The notes: generated by a model from the sequence alone, not told the origin. Shown: positions 1 through 10,300, counted from the first letter of the stretch. The stretch is DNA of 64,000 nucleotides from Haliotispira sp965263485 (GCA_965263485.1 CBDHHO010000001.1:1026520-1090519), one strand, 5' to 3'. Made by a program: numbers and translations.

Positions 1-79
1 CAAAACGCGGTACAATCGCTGCGGTAAAGCAGAGAGATTGTACCATTCTCGCGAAGCGATACCATTTTTAGAGGTCCCC
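1..79. repeat. Dispersed element, right part, cut by window edge
   Basis: The segment holds the core module with GGTACAATCGC and GCGAAGCGATACCA words and ends in the right terminal repeat TTTTTAGAGGTCCCC at 65-79. The same core recurs near 12,500, 41,300, 53,150 and 57,130. The left end lies outside the window. Confidence 0.75.
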
Positions 80-106
80 CTGAACAGGATTCAGTCCTGA
101 ACAGAT

Positions 107-517
107 TCAGTCCTGGTCTTTTTCCCAGCTCCGGAAAGCCTCCAAATCCCGCCGGATCATGCTCAGCCCCAAGGCGACTACAAATGCATCATCCAGATAG
201 CCAAAAAAGCGCAGGACTTCGGGCAGGATATCGATGGGAGAAATCAAGTAGAGCAGACCTACAATGATTGCCACAATTATCGAGACTGGCGCTTTGGGAT
301 ACTTGCCGGCGGCACTGGCCCGAAACAGACGCCCCAATATGCAAATGTCGGCCCCCAAGGCCCCCAGAGCCTTGGGCACATCCCCCTTGAGTATCCCCCC
401 ATATTCCCTGCTTTTTTTGCGAACGAAACTCCGGAACGAAGAAGCCGGTTTTTGCTTTGCCGGCCCGGCCCCGATCTGTCGGGACTGTTCTTCTGTATCT
501 TTGTCGGCATCTTTCAT
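107..517 (-). CDS. DUF1232 (YkvA-like) small membrane protein
   Basis: The 136-residue protein has a charged N-terminal half followed by a DUF1232 core: a hydrophobic segment (VSIIVAIIVGLLYLI) running into the family motif SPIDILPE and then GYLDD. The family is widespread and its biochemical role is not settled. The start is taken at the ATG at 517, which has a GGAGAGG ribosome-binding site just upstream. The open frame continues 55 codons further, but that part reads through a dispersed repeat element and is not expected to be translated. The gene stands alone, facing away from tas. Confidence 0.8.
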   Translation of the reverse strand: MKDADKDTEEQSRQIGAGPAKQKPASSFRSFVRKKSREYGGILKGDVPKALGALGADICILGRLFRASAAGKYPKAPVSIIVAIIVGLLYLISPIDILPEVLRFFGYLDDAFVVALGLSMIRRDLEAFRSWEKDQD

Positions 518-597
518 GGTGTTCCTCTCCTTTTCCCGGGCCGTAACGGTTCCAAACCGCCTAGAATCACTGCAACAGCATGTTTTCGGATATTTTA

Positions 598-754
598 GGG
601 GACCCCTAAGAATTCCAATTTTGAACCAGACCCGGTCTTTTTCACGGAGCAGCTCCCTCATGAAATCCTTACTATACAGCAAAATATTCTGCGGTTACAA
701 CTCTTTGCCCAAAATGCTTTTGCCCATCAGAAAAGCAAATTTTTAGGGCTTACC
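598..754. repeat. Degenerate dispersed element
   Basis: The left end is GGGGACCCCTAAGAATTCC and the right end AATTTTTAGGGCTTACC, both diverged copies of the family ends. The interior carries the words CAGACCCGGTCTTTTTCACGGAGCAGC and TACAGCAAAATATTCTG seen in other copies. No target duplication is visible. It fills most of the gene-free stretch 518-950; the remainder shows nothing recognisable. Confidence 0.7.
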
Positions 755-950
755 ATGAGACCAATTATACCAAGGAAGTTCCCAAAATTCCAATTCTGCG
801 GCAAACTCGCGCTTTGCCACAAATAATAGTTCGCCTATGACGAGCATGAGAACTTCCCTGTAGATGCAAAACAGACGGCTTTTGGAGTCCAGATTGAGAA
901 TCCCGGGCCGGGCCGCTATGATGGCGAGCCACGAAACCAAGGAGCAGCAT

Positions 951-1997
951 ATGGAATTACGACGACTGGGCAGCACAGAGCTGCAAATCAGCAAAATCTG
1001 CCTCGGCAGTATGACTTGGGGCTATCAGAACACCGAGGCCGAGGCCCACGAGCAAATGGACTATTCCTTAGCACAAGGTGTCAACTTCTGGGACACGGCA
1101 GAGCTCTACGCCGTCCCGCCCTCAAAGGAAAGCTATGGTAAGACGGAGAGCTATATAGGTAGCTGGTTTACCAAAAGTGGCAAGCGTAAAGAAGTGATTC
1201 TGGCCAGCAAGGTGGGAGGCCCCGGCCCGCAGTGGATTCGGACCGGACGCGAAGGCTTCACGCCCGAAGGCATTCGCAGTGCTCTGGAAGCCAGTCTGAT
1301 GCGCCTGCGAACCGATTATATCGATTTGTACCAGCTGCACTGGCCCCAGCGCCAAGTGCCCAAATTTGGCATCCACGACTTCGATCCGACTTGGTATGAA
1401 GAAGATGACCGCATTGAAGCCACTCTCGCAGTGTTGGGAGAACTGGTGGCCGAAGGAAAAATTCGCCATATTGGCCTGTCTAATGAAACGCCTTGGGGCG
1501 TGATGCGCTTCCTCGAACTACAGCGCCGGAACCCCGACAAGTACCCTCGCATCCAGAGCGTGCAGAATGCCTACAGTCTGGTCAATCGCATTGCAGACAT
1601 CCATCTTTCCGAAGTGCTGCTGCGCGAGCAGGTTTCGCTGCTGCCTTACTCCCCCTTGGCCGGCGGCCTGCTCAGCGGCAAGTACCAAGGTGGCAAACGA
1701 CCAGAAGGAGCTCGTTTCAGCACTTGGGGAGCCAAGCGCATGTCTCGTTACCTGAACTCGGCAACTGATGAAGCGGTGAATGCCTATGTGGACCTAGCTA
1801 AGGAACTGGGCCTCAGCCCGGTGCTGCTGGCGATTGCCTTTGTCAACGACCGCCCCTTTGTTGCGAGCAATATCATTGGTGCTACCACTATGGAGCAGCT
1901 TAAGGAAAACATTGATTCAGCCCGGCTGCGTTTGAGCAAGGAACAGCTGGCGAAAATCGAAAAGATTCATTTGCAACACCCTAACCCTTCGGTGTGA
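951..1997 (+). CDS. tas: Tas-type NADP(H)-dependent aldo-keto reductase
   Basis: The 348-residue protein matches the E. coli Tas subgroup of aldo-keto reductases along its length, with shared stretches such as LGSMTWGYQN, YQLHWPQR, GLSNETPWGVMRF and GATTMEQLKENI. The expected catalytic tetrad is visible as Asp48, Tyr53, Lys87 and His130. These enzymes reduce aldehydes or ketones with NADPH in the cytosol; the physiological substrate of Tas proteins is not known. The start at 951 is preceded by AAGGAG at good spacing; an open frame extends 29 codons upstream without support. A single gene with adk 127 bp downstream. Confidence 0.88.
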   Translation: MELRRLGSTELQISKICLGSMTWGYQNTEAEAHEQMDYSLAQGVNFWDTAELYAVPPSKESYGKTESYIGSWFTKSGKRKEVILASKVGGPGPQWIRTGREGFTPEGIRSALEASLMRLRTDYIDLYQLHWPQRQVPKFGIHDFDPTWYEEDDRIEATLAVLGELVAEGKIRHIGLSNETPWGVMRFLELQRRNPDKYPRIQSVQNAYSLVNRIADIHLSEVLLREQVSLLPYSPLAGGLLSGKYQGGKRPEGARFSTWGAKRMSRYLNSATDEAVNAYVDLAKELGLSPVLLAIAFVNDRPFVASNIIGATTMEQLKENIDSARLRLSKEQLAKIEKIHLQHPNPSV

Positions 1998-2123
1998 GCC
2001 GGGTTCTAACTGCTTGCAAATACGAGAGTGCAACGGCACAAAACAGCGCGAGACAGAATCACATAAAACCACTAGAATCCGCAGTAGCCTGACTTGAGGG
2101 AAGCGCTAAAGGATATGTAGAAT

Positions 2124-2762
2124 ATGGCAATGAAGATCATGCTATTGGGTACGCCTGGCTCAGGAAAAGGGACTTTAGCACAGGCTTTAAGTGCCAATAT
2201 TTCTGTTCTGCATATTTCTACCGGCGATATTTTCCGAGTCGCGATCCGCAATGGAACTAAGCTCGGCTTGGAAGTCAAGGCTATTCTGGCCGAAGGCAGA
2301 CTGGTACCCGATGAGCTGACTTGCGGTATCGTTTTCGAGCGCCTGAGGGAGCCCGATGCTCAACAGGGTTTCATCCTCGACGGCTTTCCGCGCACCATTC
2401 CTCAGGCCGAGGCCTTCGATCAGGTGGTGGAGCTGGACAGCGTCCTGCTGCTGGAACTCGACGAAGCGACCAATGTTAAACGCCTGGCCGAACGCCTGAT
2501 CTGCCCCGGTTGCGGTGAAATTTACCACCGCAGCTTCCGTCCGCCCAAGCGGGAAGGCATCTGTGATAAATGTGGTGCCGTTCCTGTCCAGCGCCCCGAC
2601 GATCATATAGATGTAATCAGCAAACGACTGGAAGAGCACCACAAACTCACCACTCCTTTGGTGGAGCATTACGAAACCCGGCAAAAAGTGCGGCGCTTTG
2701 ATGCCCAGCAAAGCGCAGATGCTTTGCTGGGTGAAGTGCAGGGATTTCTGCGCAGCCTTTGA
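2124..2762 (+). CDS. adk: Adenylate kinase
   Basis: Cytosolic enzyme for ATP + AMP = 2 ADP. The 212-residue length is normal. The P-loop GTPGSGKGT is at residues 9-17, the AMP-binding and signature part reads ILDGFPRT near residue 84, and the LID has four cysteines (127, 130, 147, 150) as in zinc-binding adenylate kinases. AAAGGA about 10 bases upstream supports the ATG at 2124; a second ATG two codons later is possible. The next gene starts 27 bp downstream on the same strand, so the two are probably co-transcribed. Confidence 0.95.
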   Translation: MAMKIMLLGTPGSGKGTLAQALSANISVLHISTGDIFRVAIRNGTKLGLEVKAILAEGRLVPDELTCGIVFERLREPDAQQGFILDGFPRTIPQAEAFDQVVELDSVLLLELDEATNVKRLAERLICPGCGEIYHRSFRPPKREGICDKCGAVPVQRPDDHIDVISKRLEEHHKLTTPLVEHYETRQKVRRFDAQQSADALLGEVQGFLRSL

Positions 2763-2789
2763 CCCGATTGTCTTTTTAGAGGGAAAAAT

Positions 2790-4643
2790 TTGTCGGATAT
2801 TCCTCCGCCCAAGCACCCGACCGCCAACGCCGGACAAATGGGCAGTACTTTCCGGGCCGGGACCCACCCGGCGCTCGCACCGGAGTTGTTACGCCATGAG
2901 CTGCAAACGCAGCTCAATGCCTGTCTGCTGCGCCTGGACTATGACATCAGCCGGCGACTGGGGCAGCACACCCTGCAGAAACTGGCTAACAACGGCTTCA
3001 ATCTGCCGGTTCGCAGCCGCGAACTGTTACAGAACCTGCTTGCACAGCTTCATCAGGCCTTGGGCATCCCGGGCCCCATAGTATCCGTGGTATCCATGGA
3101 CAATCAGGGCACCCAGGTAGGGCACCCAGGCAGGGAACCCAGGTCTGAGAGCTGCACACTTCCTTTCCAAACTGCGCAAACACGTTGGCAATGGTATTCC
3201 AGTGGCTATCGCAACCCCGACCGTCCTCATTATGTTGAAGACGGTTATATCTATCTGCACTTGGCCGAGCACCATATCTGGGGCCACCTGCTGCTGCAAA
3301 AGCAGATCTATCGCAGTGCGCTCACACTGCTGGCCGACCATCTCCTGTGGTATGTTGAGAAAGTGTACTACCGTATGGAGCAGCACTGGCTGGAATTCCA
3401 GAGCCGCTACATGAATCCCGATTACAATGAGGGCTTTGAACCCGATCCGCACCCAGCCCGCGAAACCGAACCGGCTGTGAGCTCTCATGCAACTCACGAG
3501 GCGGATATCACCGCCGACCAAGTCTCTCAGCATCATTCTAGAATCCTGCAACTGCGAGACATTGCCGCAAATTTCTGGCAGCATAACTTTGTTCGGGCTT
3601 TGGACCATCTGCAACTCGACTGGCCCGACTGGTTGGAGCCGGGCTCGTATCCGTCGGTACCCGGTAGCGACGGAACCCTCTTGGATTCTGAAGACTCTAT
3701 TGGAGCAGGCAGCATTCCGGCCGGCCAGCAGGTGCCTTTTACGAATTCTTATATCCCCTTGTTTGCCGAACTGGAGCAGCAATGTCAGCTGGGTCGGCAG
3801 TGGGAAGATTTGCTGCTGAGGCTGCGTCAGGCTCTGGAGCAGAGTTTGGCGGCCGAAGGCCTGTCGTTGCAAATGGAGAAACCAGATTCGGCTTTGGATT
3901 CAGAGGCTTTGTCCGGTGCCTGCTACAGCGAGTATCCGGAATGGCAGAGCCCGAGTGTCGCAAATAGCGATTTTCAGCCCGATGCACCCGATGAGCTGGC
4001 CCGGCTCACACTGCGTCATGCCCCCACTCAATGGCTCTACCAGCAGAAAAACTTGCGGGAGCAGCAATTTATTGCCATTTCCGAGCAGATCCAGCAATTC
4101 TTTACCGAAGTCGAAAAGAGCACCCGTTTCGGCTACTTTGCCCGTTGCTACTACCGGGCTTATCATTGGTATACCCGGGCCTTTCCGCCGCACCGGCAGT
4201 CCGGTGGAGTCGAATTTCAAACCGGGGCAAAACAGTTTGGTATCACGAGCAATGCATATTTTGCGAGACCTGAAGAGCGCCTGCCGCAGGCAGGGGCGCA
4301 AGGTTCCGAACGACAAGGCGATATGGCACCACCAGCAGACTCGTTCATTTCTGAGAGCAATCTGCACTACGAAGCCGGCCTTCTGCTGGAGCTTTTGCAA
4401 AAAGCCCATATCGTACTGCAATACCAGTTGCAGTTCCGCAGCAACGGCAGACACTACAGATTGTTCCGCGAAATGCTGTTGCTGCGCCGCCAATTGCTGG
4501 ACTTGTGTCATCAGCCTTCATACGGCGCGGATGTCGGCATTCAGATCACGGCGCAGTATCGGACGGTGCACAAGCGCCGCGAGACTTATCGGCGCTTGGA
4601 AAGCGTCTTGCAGAATTTCACGGTAAATTGTGAAATCGTGTAA
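2790..4643 (+). CDS. Hypothetical 617-residue protein downstream of adk
   Basis: I do not recognise this family. The protein has no signal peptide or membrane segment. It is rich in Gln, His, Tyr and Trp and looks mostly alpha-helical: motifs such as EDGYIYLHLAEHHIWGHLLL and the C-terminal RLFREMLLLRRQLLDL resemble amphipathic helices, separated by Pro/Ser-rich linkers near residues 90-130, 210-240 and 470-500. The start is a TTG at 2790 with AGAGGGA upstream. Spacing to adk is 27 bp. Inside the gene, three 13-bp imperfect units (about 3108-3146) create a low-complexity linker. It may be a spirochaete-specific cytosolic protein. Confidence 0.6.
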   Translation: MSDIPPPKHPTANAGQMGSTFRAGTHPALAPELLRHELQTQLNACLLRLDYDISRRLGQHTLQKLANNGFNLPVRSRELLQNLLAQLHQALGIPGPIVSVVSMDNQGTQVGHPGREPRSESCTLPFQTAQTRWQWYSSGYRNPDRPHYVEDGYIYLHLAEHHIWGHLLLQKQIYRSALTLLADHLLWYVEKVYYRMEQHWLEFQSRYMNPDYNEGFEPDPHPARETEPAVSSHATHEADITADQVSQHHSRILQLRDIAANFWQHNFVRALDHLQLDWPDWLEPGSYPSVPGSDGTLLDSEDSIGAGSIPAGQQVPFTNSYIPLFAELEQQCQLGRQWEDLLLRLRQALEQSLAAEGLSLQMEKPDSALDSEALSGACYSEYPEWQSPSVANSDFQPDAPDELARLTLRHAPTQWLYQQKNLREQQFIAISEQIQQFFTEVEKSTRFGYFARCYYRAYHWYTRAFPPHRQSGGVEFQTGAKQFGITSNAYFARPEERLPQAGAQGSERQGDMAPPADSFISESNLHYEAGLLLELLQKAHIVLQYQLQFRSNGRHYRLFREMLLLRRQLLDLCHQPSYGADVGIQITAQYRTVHKRRETYRRLESVLQNFTVNCEIV

Positions 4644-4683
4644 TCTCTCCACATTCCAGCTTGACCGGTTCTCTTGCGACAGA

Positions 4684-4745
4684 CCGGGGAGGGCCGTGCG
4701 CAGCCAAGGCCCGACCTTCCTCTTCCGCGAGCTGGCGAAGGCCAA
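4684..4745. repeat. Single copy of the 68-bp repeat
   Basis: The words GGGGAGGGCCGTGCGCAGCC and GGCCCGACC then GCGAGCTGGCG match, in reverse orientation, the unit that is tandemly repeated at 44,097-44,426. It lies between the unknown gene and the Rpn-type gene. Confidence 0.7.
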
Positions 4746-4769
4746 CTCCAGAAGCCCCTTTCAGACTTT

Positions 4770-5753
4770 CTATTCGCCCTCTTTCAGCCCGGTAATTTCG
4801 CGGTGGCCCAGGCCGGTAAACCTTGCAATCTGCGCAATCGACAGCCCGGATTCTTTCATTTTTCGGGCAGCTTCACGCCGACCTTCTTCCCGGCCTTCTT
4901 CCCGGCCTTTCCGCATGCCTAGTTTTTCACCTTCTTCCCGACCTTCTTCCCAACCTTTCTGCATGCCCAGTTTTTCGCCTTCTTGTCTGCCCTCAGCTTT
5001 TAGATCTTCTGCCAGTGTTGCCAACATCTTCTGTACCTCCTCTGGTGCGGTGATTTGATTGTATTCTGATTCATTCATGTCCTCGCCAAACAGCAAGGCG
5101 ATCCAGCGCCTGAAAATGGTGATTTCGAGCCCGGGTTCATCGCCCAGGAATTCTACGATTTGCGGAATCTGGGCTTCCCACTCCCCCGGTCTGCCGTATT
5201 TCTCGGCACAAATTACCGCGCTGATGAGGTTGTGCAGCTTGTGGATTTTCTCGTCGGGGATGCGCTTCTCGTCAATGAGAGCATATTGAAAGTGGGGTAG
5301 GTATTTTGCGGGTATTTCGTTGCTGCTGATCAGTTCGCTGGTGCTGCGGGGCGCATTCCAAGGGCGGTCTCCGTTGTAGAGCACCAATGGAAATACCGGG
5401 GGCAACTTGCCTTTGCTGTTTTTGCCTTCCTTGATGAGGCGTTCGTAAAACAGGGATATATAGCTGAGCAGGCGGATGGCCATATGCTTGGGGGCTGTGG
5501 ACTGGAATTCGAGCAGGATATACAAATAGGCTGTTTGGCTGTCTTGATTGTCTTGGCTGTCCAGGCGCACCTCGTAAAGCAGGTCCGATTCGCGCTGCTG
5601 GAGCGTGGCAGAGAGGTGGGACGGGTCGAGTTTGCGCAGGCTGTCGGGCTGGATTTTGGCGCTAAAGTCCTCCTCAACGAAGGCGTGGATGAGTTTGCAC
5701 AGGATTGCCGGGTTCGAAAACAGGTATTTGTACGCGCTGTCGCAACTTGCCAT
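4770..5753 (-). CDS. Rpn/YhgA-type PD-(D/E)XK nuclease
   Basis: The 327-residue protein has the Rpn (recombination-promoting nuclease) layout. The N-terminus YKYLFSNPAILCKLIHAFV is followed by the nuclease core, with the acidic residue in ESDLLYEVRL and the second motif in YLYILLEFQS. The C-terminal tail is made of charged repeats (EKLGMQKGWEEGREEG, then MRKGREEGREEG) and ends in a small helical segment, ESGLSIAQIARFTGL. Family members cleave DNA and promote RecA-independent recombination in E. coli. The start at 5753 is where family similarity begins; the open frame runs 94 codons further, overlapping the tail of the neighbouring lipoprotein gene, and that part looks spurious. Confidence 0.75.
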   Translation of the reverse strand: MASCDSAYKYLFSNPAILCKLIHAFVEEDFSAKIQPDSLRKLDPSHLSATLQQRESDLLYEVRLDSQDNQDSQTAYLYILLEFQSTAPKHMAIRLLSYISLFYERLIKEGKNSKGKLPPVFPLVLYNGDRPWNAPRSTSELISSNEIPAKYLPHFQYALIDEKRIPDEKIHKLHNLISAVICAEKYGRPGEWEAQIPQIVEFLGDEPGLEITIFRRWIALLFGEDMNESEYNQITAPEEVQKMLATLAEDLKAEGRQEGEKLGMQKGWEEGREEGEKLGMRKGREEGREEGRREAARKMKESGLSIAQIARFTGLGHREITGLKEGE

Positions 5754-5832
5754 GGCTTCAATATAGCTATTTTGTCCGTACAGCGCAATAAAAAAATGCG
5801 AGCTGACGCAGCATGGGAACTCCAAAGCCCCC

Positions 5833-7011
5833 TCACTCCTCAATAATCCGAAAACGAAATTTCCCAACCCCTCTAGAACCGATTTGTGGTAGAAATCCCT
5901 TCGTACACTTAAAATTAGCCTGATGATAGTGGCTCCATCCATCCGTGCCAGCTTTGGGGAGATAGAGCAAGTCGAATGTTTCGTCCTGTTCCTTGTCCGC
6001 CAAGACCTTCGGGAACAGATGCGCAGACTTCTCAAAGGTTACGGCGTTCTCATTCGCTGTTACCGTATTCCCTTCTCTAAAAGTGATTACGTCTTGATAA
6101 CTTGTATCGACCGGACTACTTTGGAATTGAAATTTCTTGGGATGAGAGGTAACACAGACCGTATTTGAGGCAGCGTCCCAGTCATCGGGGCTCCTCGTTC
6201 TGAGTGGAATGAAGAAGATCTCGCTTTTCTTCGCCTCGATCTCATCGGCCTCTATAATGGGGACATATTGGCCGTTTGCGCCCTTCCAGCCCTTCATGCC
6301 CCAAATAAATTCGGTAAGGTTTACGGTTTCGCCCCCCGGTCTGTCATCGGGGGCAGCGCCCCCTACCTGACGGGCAAAAGTGCTGCTGTCGGTCGGGTAA
6401 TTTTCCAGCCTCACGGCATGGGTGGCGACAGAGCGTCCCGAAGCGTAGGCGTGGACATAATAGGTTTCCCCGGGGACCATGATTCCCGGGGCTTGGGCGC
6501 GGGTATAAGCGGCTTCGGCCGAGCCTCCTCCCGCCTGGGACAGATCGACCCGAATGGCGGTGAAAACCGCGTTGCCGTTGCTGTCATAGCGAATGTCAGA
6601 TGCGGGGAATTTTTCCGTTGCGCTGAAATAGATTCTCCGCTGGTTTTGCTGCGGATTTTGCTGCGGATTTTGCTGCTGATTTTGCTCGGGGCGGAATGTT
6701 CGGGTGATTTTTGCGGGGTGCTGCGCCACTTCGCTCCACGGAGGCGGGGCGCTGCTTTCTCCCACGATAAAGGATATGTCCTTGGGCCGGGACACAGCGG
6801 CGGTAATGGTGAGCAGGAATTCCCGCATGCCGATGATGCTCTGGCTTCGGTCGGAATGGTCGGAGAAGGCAAGGCGCACGCTCTCTCCGCCGCCCTCGCT
6901 GCCGCCCTCGCTGCTGGAGGAGGGCGGATCGCAGGCGATCAGTAGAATCAGGGAGCAGAAAAATAAAAGGATAAATGGGCGTGAAATCCCAGCAGAAAAA
7001 TAATTTTCCTT
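5833..7011 (-). CDS. Phase-variable lipoprotein, locus A (apparently off)
   Basis: The reading frame encodes a lipoprotein signal sequence (SLILLIAC before DPP), an Ser/Gly/Glu-rich linker, and a region homologous to the protein at 44,715-45,770: shared IIG(M/L)REFLLT(I/V)TA, a 'YYVHAY' element and a 'WGMK' element. The C-terminal 35 residues differ and may have been replaced. At the position of the ATG in locus C this copy has AAG (7011-7009), and the only well-formed start is the ATG at 7093, which is out of frame because the heptamer repeat at 7035-7069 has five units. With four or seven units the frames would join. A Gln/Asn/Pro run (QNQQQNPQQNPQQN) lies near the middle. A GTG at 6879 could start a version without signal peptide. 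Confidence 0.6.
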   Translation of the reverse strand, partial: KENYFSAGISRPFILLFFCSLILLIACDPPSSSSEGGSEGGGESVRLAFSDHSDRSQSIIGMREFLLTITAAVSRPKDISFIVGESSAPPPWSEVAQHPAKITRTFRPEQNQQQNPQQNPQQNQRRIYFSATEKFPASDIRYDSNGNAVFTAIRVDLSQAGGGSAEAAYTRAQAPGIMVPGETYYVHAYASGRSVATHAVRLENYPTDSSTFARQVGGAAPDDRPGGETVNLTEFIWGMKGWKGANGQYVPIIEADEIEAKKSEIFFIPLRTRSPDDWDAASNTVCVTSHPKKFQFQSSPVDTSYQDVITFREGNTVTANENAVTFEKSAHLFPKVLADKEQDETFDLLYLPKAGTDGWSHYHQANFKCTKGFLPQIGSRGVGKFRFRIIEE

Positions 7012-7012
7012 A

Positions 7013-7093
7013 CTATATGGTTTTAATTTTTTCGATGAGCGATGAGCGATGAGCGATGAGCGATGAGCGAATTTTACTGAACTTGTGTTCCAT
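7013..7093 (-). CDS. Short start peptide of lipoprotein locus A
   Basis: The 26-residue frame begins MEHKFSKIRSSLIAHRSS and ends in IEKIKTI. AAGGAG stands at ideal spacing before the ATG. The same opening occurs at 22,963 and 44,626. Its middle is encoded by five CGCTCAT units. It stops just before the lipoprotein frame; it is best read as the detached N-terminus of the downstream protein. Confidence 0.6.
   Translation of the reverse strand: MEHKFSKIRSSLIAHRSSLIEKIKTI
7035..7069. repeat. Heptanucleotide tandem repeat, five units (locus A)
   Basis: Five exact ATGAGCG units on the plus strand (CGCTCAT on the coding strand). Because seven is not a multiple of three, each gain or loss changes the frame between the ATG at 7093 and the lipoprotein. 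Confidence 0.9.
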
Positions 7094-7288
7094 GGTGCAA
7101 TACTCCTTGGTATTATTATGCAAAATAATGCATAAAGATGATGTTCCGGCCAAGGTCGGAATGGTTTTAATAAAAGATAAAATGGGTTTATGAAATGGCT
7201 TGTTCTTCTTTAAGAATATACTCTTTTCCGACGGAGGGCAAGGGGTATCGTAAGAAAATCTCTGAAAATTGGCTTTTTTGGGGAGCGA
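7094..7288 (-). promoter_or_regulatory. Structured leader of lipoprotein locus A
   Basis: This stretch is closely similar to 44,440-44,625 and its inner part also to 22,889-22,962. It contains a hairpin at 7144-7161 (TTCCG paired with CGGAA), a second from TTATGCA/TGCATAA, and AATAC/GTATT enclosing the AAGGA ribosome-binding site in the loop. No clear promoter was identified. Confidence 0.6.
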
Positions 7289-7308
7289 TACCATTTTTAG
7301 AGGTGCCC
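7280..7308. repeat. Single right end of the dispersed element at the ileS stop codon
   Basis: GCGATACCATTTTTAGAGGTGCCC abuts the ileS stop codon: on the coding strand TAA is followed directly by GGGCACCTCTAAAAATGG. Confidence 0.8.
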
Positions 7309-10300
7309 TTAGGGCTTCCCGGAAGGATTGGCAGCCACCCGAATTCCCAGGTACACCCCTTCACTCCCATCGGCGGTGCTCTGCTCACCGCCGATGCGGT
7401 AGCTTTCCAGAGCTTCAGTAGCTTCCTGCCAGTGCCAGGTATCGGCCAGGGTCTCGGTCATTAGTTCGCCGCCGAACTGGTCGAGCGTTTCCATGACGGT
7501 AGCTGAACCGCCTGCCAGAATTTCAATGCGCTGAGTGATTTCCAGATCCGCTTCTTTGCGCAGGTTCTGCACCAGGCGCACCATGTCGCGCATCAGGCCC
7601 TCGCGGTACAGATCGCAACTGATGCTCGTTTGCAGGGCCAGGGTCAGGCTGCCTTCATTGAGAACACAGAAACCTTCTCTTTCCCGGCGCCGTATGTCCA
7701 GATACTCGGCGCAGAGCATAAATGTCTGCTGCTGAGCGTAACGGATTGGCAGCTCGGCACCGCCCAGCAGTCGGACAATGCTCTCGGAACCCAATTTTTC
7801 GACCTCGGCGGCCAGAGCCTTCATGTCCTTGCCCAGCAGTTTGCCCAGTACCCGAAAATTCGCCTTGGCACTGTAGTGCACCAGTTCTTCTTCATTTTCG
7901 TTGATGTACACATGCTTGACGTTCAGTTCTTCGGCAATCAGTTCAAGCAACTCGCGCAGCAGGGCCTTTTCGCGCTCATCGCGCGTTACTATGCGCGCTT
8001 CGCTGAGCGGTTGGCGGTTGCGAATCTGCTCTCGGGCACGCAGACTGCGCCCCAAAGCCACGCAGCGGCGGGCCAAGCTCATTTGAGACTCCAGCCCGGG
8101 TCGGCGCAATGTATGCTGCACTTCGGGAAAGCGGCACAGGTGTACTGAGTCGACCTGAGCATGTCCGCCCGCAGTGCCTGGGGCGTCCGGAGTTCCGGCA
8201 ATCTGCTGCTGCGCCACTCGCAGGCCCAGGAAGATCTTTTCGCTGACAAAGGGAATCAGAGGCGCGCAGATTCGCGCCAGCTGACGCAAGACATGGTGGA
8301 GCGTGGAGTAAGCCTCCAGCTTGTCCCGGTCATCGCTGAGCCCATTGCCCTGACTGTGGGGGCTGCTGCGCCAGAAACGGCGACGCGAGCGCCGGATGTA
8401 CCAGTTGTTCAGCAGGTCGATAAAGCCCAGCAGCGGTGTGACAGCCTGTGGCAGGAACAGCTGCTCCATCGCCGTGCGGAAGCTCTCGATCAGGGTTTCC
8501 AGTTCCGAAAGTATCCACTGGTCCAAGGGATTTTGGGGATTTAGGGGATTTTGAGAAGTCCCGGAGGGAAAAATCCGGTCGGCGTTGGCGTAGGTTACAT
8601 AGAAGCTGTAGGCGCTCCACAGTGGCAGGATGATATTCTTGAGCACATTGCGCACTCCGGTATCCGAAAAACGTATCGGCTCACCTTTGACTACTGCGCT
8701 GCTCAATAGGTAGAGTCGCATGGCATCGGCCCCGAAGTTGTCCATAATTTCTTCCGGCGGCGTGTAGTTGCGCAGCGACTTGGACATTTTCTTGCCGTCT
8801 TCGGCCAGAATCATGCCGCTGGTAACACAACTTTTGAAGGCTGGGCAGTCGAACAATGCGGTCGAGAGCACCGTCAGGGTATAGAACCAGCCGCGCGTCT
8901 GGTCGAGCGATTCATTGATAAAATGGGCCGGGAAATTTTGCTCAAACCATTCTTTGTTTTCAAAGGGGTAGTGGTTTTGGGCGTAGGGCATCGCCCCCGA
9001 TTCAAACCAGCAGTCCAATACTTCGCTGACGCGGCGCATCTTACGCTGTGCCCCCTGCGCGGCGCATTCCGAACAGTCAAATTCCAACTCATCGATATAG
9101 TGCTTGTGCAGGTCATCAATCTTCCGCCCGGTCAGCTCTTCCAGTTCGGCGCGGCCGGAGATACAGCGCCGGTGCCCGGCCTCGCACTGCCAAATGGGAA
9201 TCGGATTGCCCCAGTAGCGGTTGCGCGAGATCGACCAGTCGCGTGCATTGCGCAGCCAGTTGCCAAAGCGCCCTTCGCGCAAATGGCCGGGCACCCAGTA
9301 GATTTGTGAATTGGTCTTCAGCAGGCGCTCGCGCAGCGATTCAACTTTGACGAACCACGATGAAATGGCCCGGTAAATTAATGGTGACTCACAGCGCCAG
9401 CAGTGAGGGTAGGAGTGCAGAATTTGTTCTTGGCGAAACACGATGCGCTGTTCTTTGAGTTTGTGGATTACATTTTTGTTAGCATCTCGCACAAACTGAC
9501 CCGCAAGGTCCGGCACTTCCTCAGTATAGCGGCACTCTTCGTCCACCGGGGTCAGCACCGGCACTCCGGCGGCTTGCAGCAAGCGGTAGTCGTCCTCGCC
9601 AAAGCCGGGAGCGCAGTGTACCACACCGCAACCTTCCTCGGCACTGACGAAGTCGCCGCAGTGGCTGCGGAAGGCCCCTTCGTTGCGCAGTTCGGCAAAG
9701 TAATCAAAAGGCGGCTGGTATTCGAGCCCGGCCAGTTCGCGGCCCCGAGCTGTGGCCAGGACCTCCGCCCCTTCACCCAGCAGTTCGCCCACCTTGCTGT
9801 GCAGCAAAATCAGGTAGCTGCCCGGCTCATTGTGATCGGGCACCAAGGCATAGTCGAAGTCCGGATTCAGGGCCAGGCCCAGATTGGCGGGCAGGGTCCA
9901 GGGTGTGGTGGTCCAGGCCAGAAAGGCCAGCGGAGCCGCGTCTTGCCGGAAGCTGGCGGGTAGTTTCGGATACGCGCTGGCCAGCAGCGGGAAGCGCACG
10001 ATCAAGGATGGGTCGTGGATCTCGCGGTAGCCGCCCAAGGCCACGTCGTGGTTGGACAACACGGTCGAACAGCGCGGGCAGTAGGGCAAAATATAGTGCC
10101 CTTGGTAAAGTAAGTCTTTGTCCCAGAGCTGCTTTACCACCCACCAGATGCTTTCCATGTAGTCGGAATCCATGGTGCGGTATTCATTGTCGAAGTCGAC
10201 CCAGCGCCCGGAGCGGCGCACGGTATTGCGCCATTCGGCGGTGAATTTCTGCACGATGCTGCGGCAGGCTTCGTTAAACTTGCCGATGCCGTAGGCTTCA

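Noticed and set aside
864..950. Longer N-terminus for the Tas protein
   Set aside because: Family similarity and the AAGGAG site both begin at 951.
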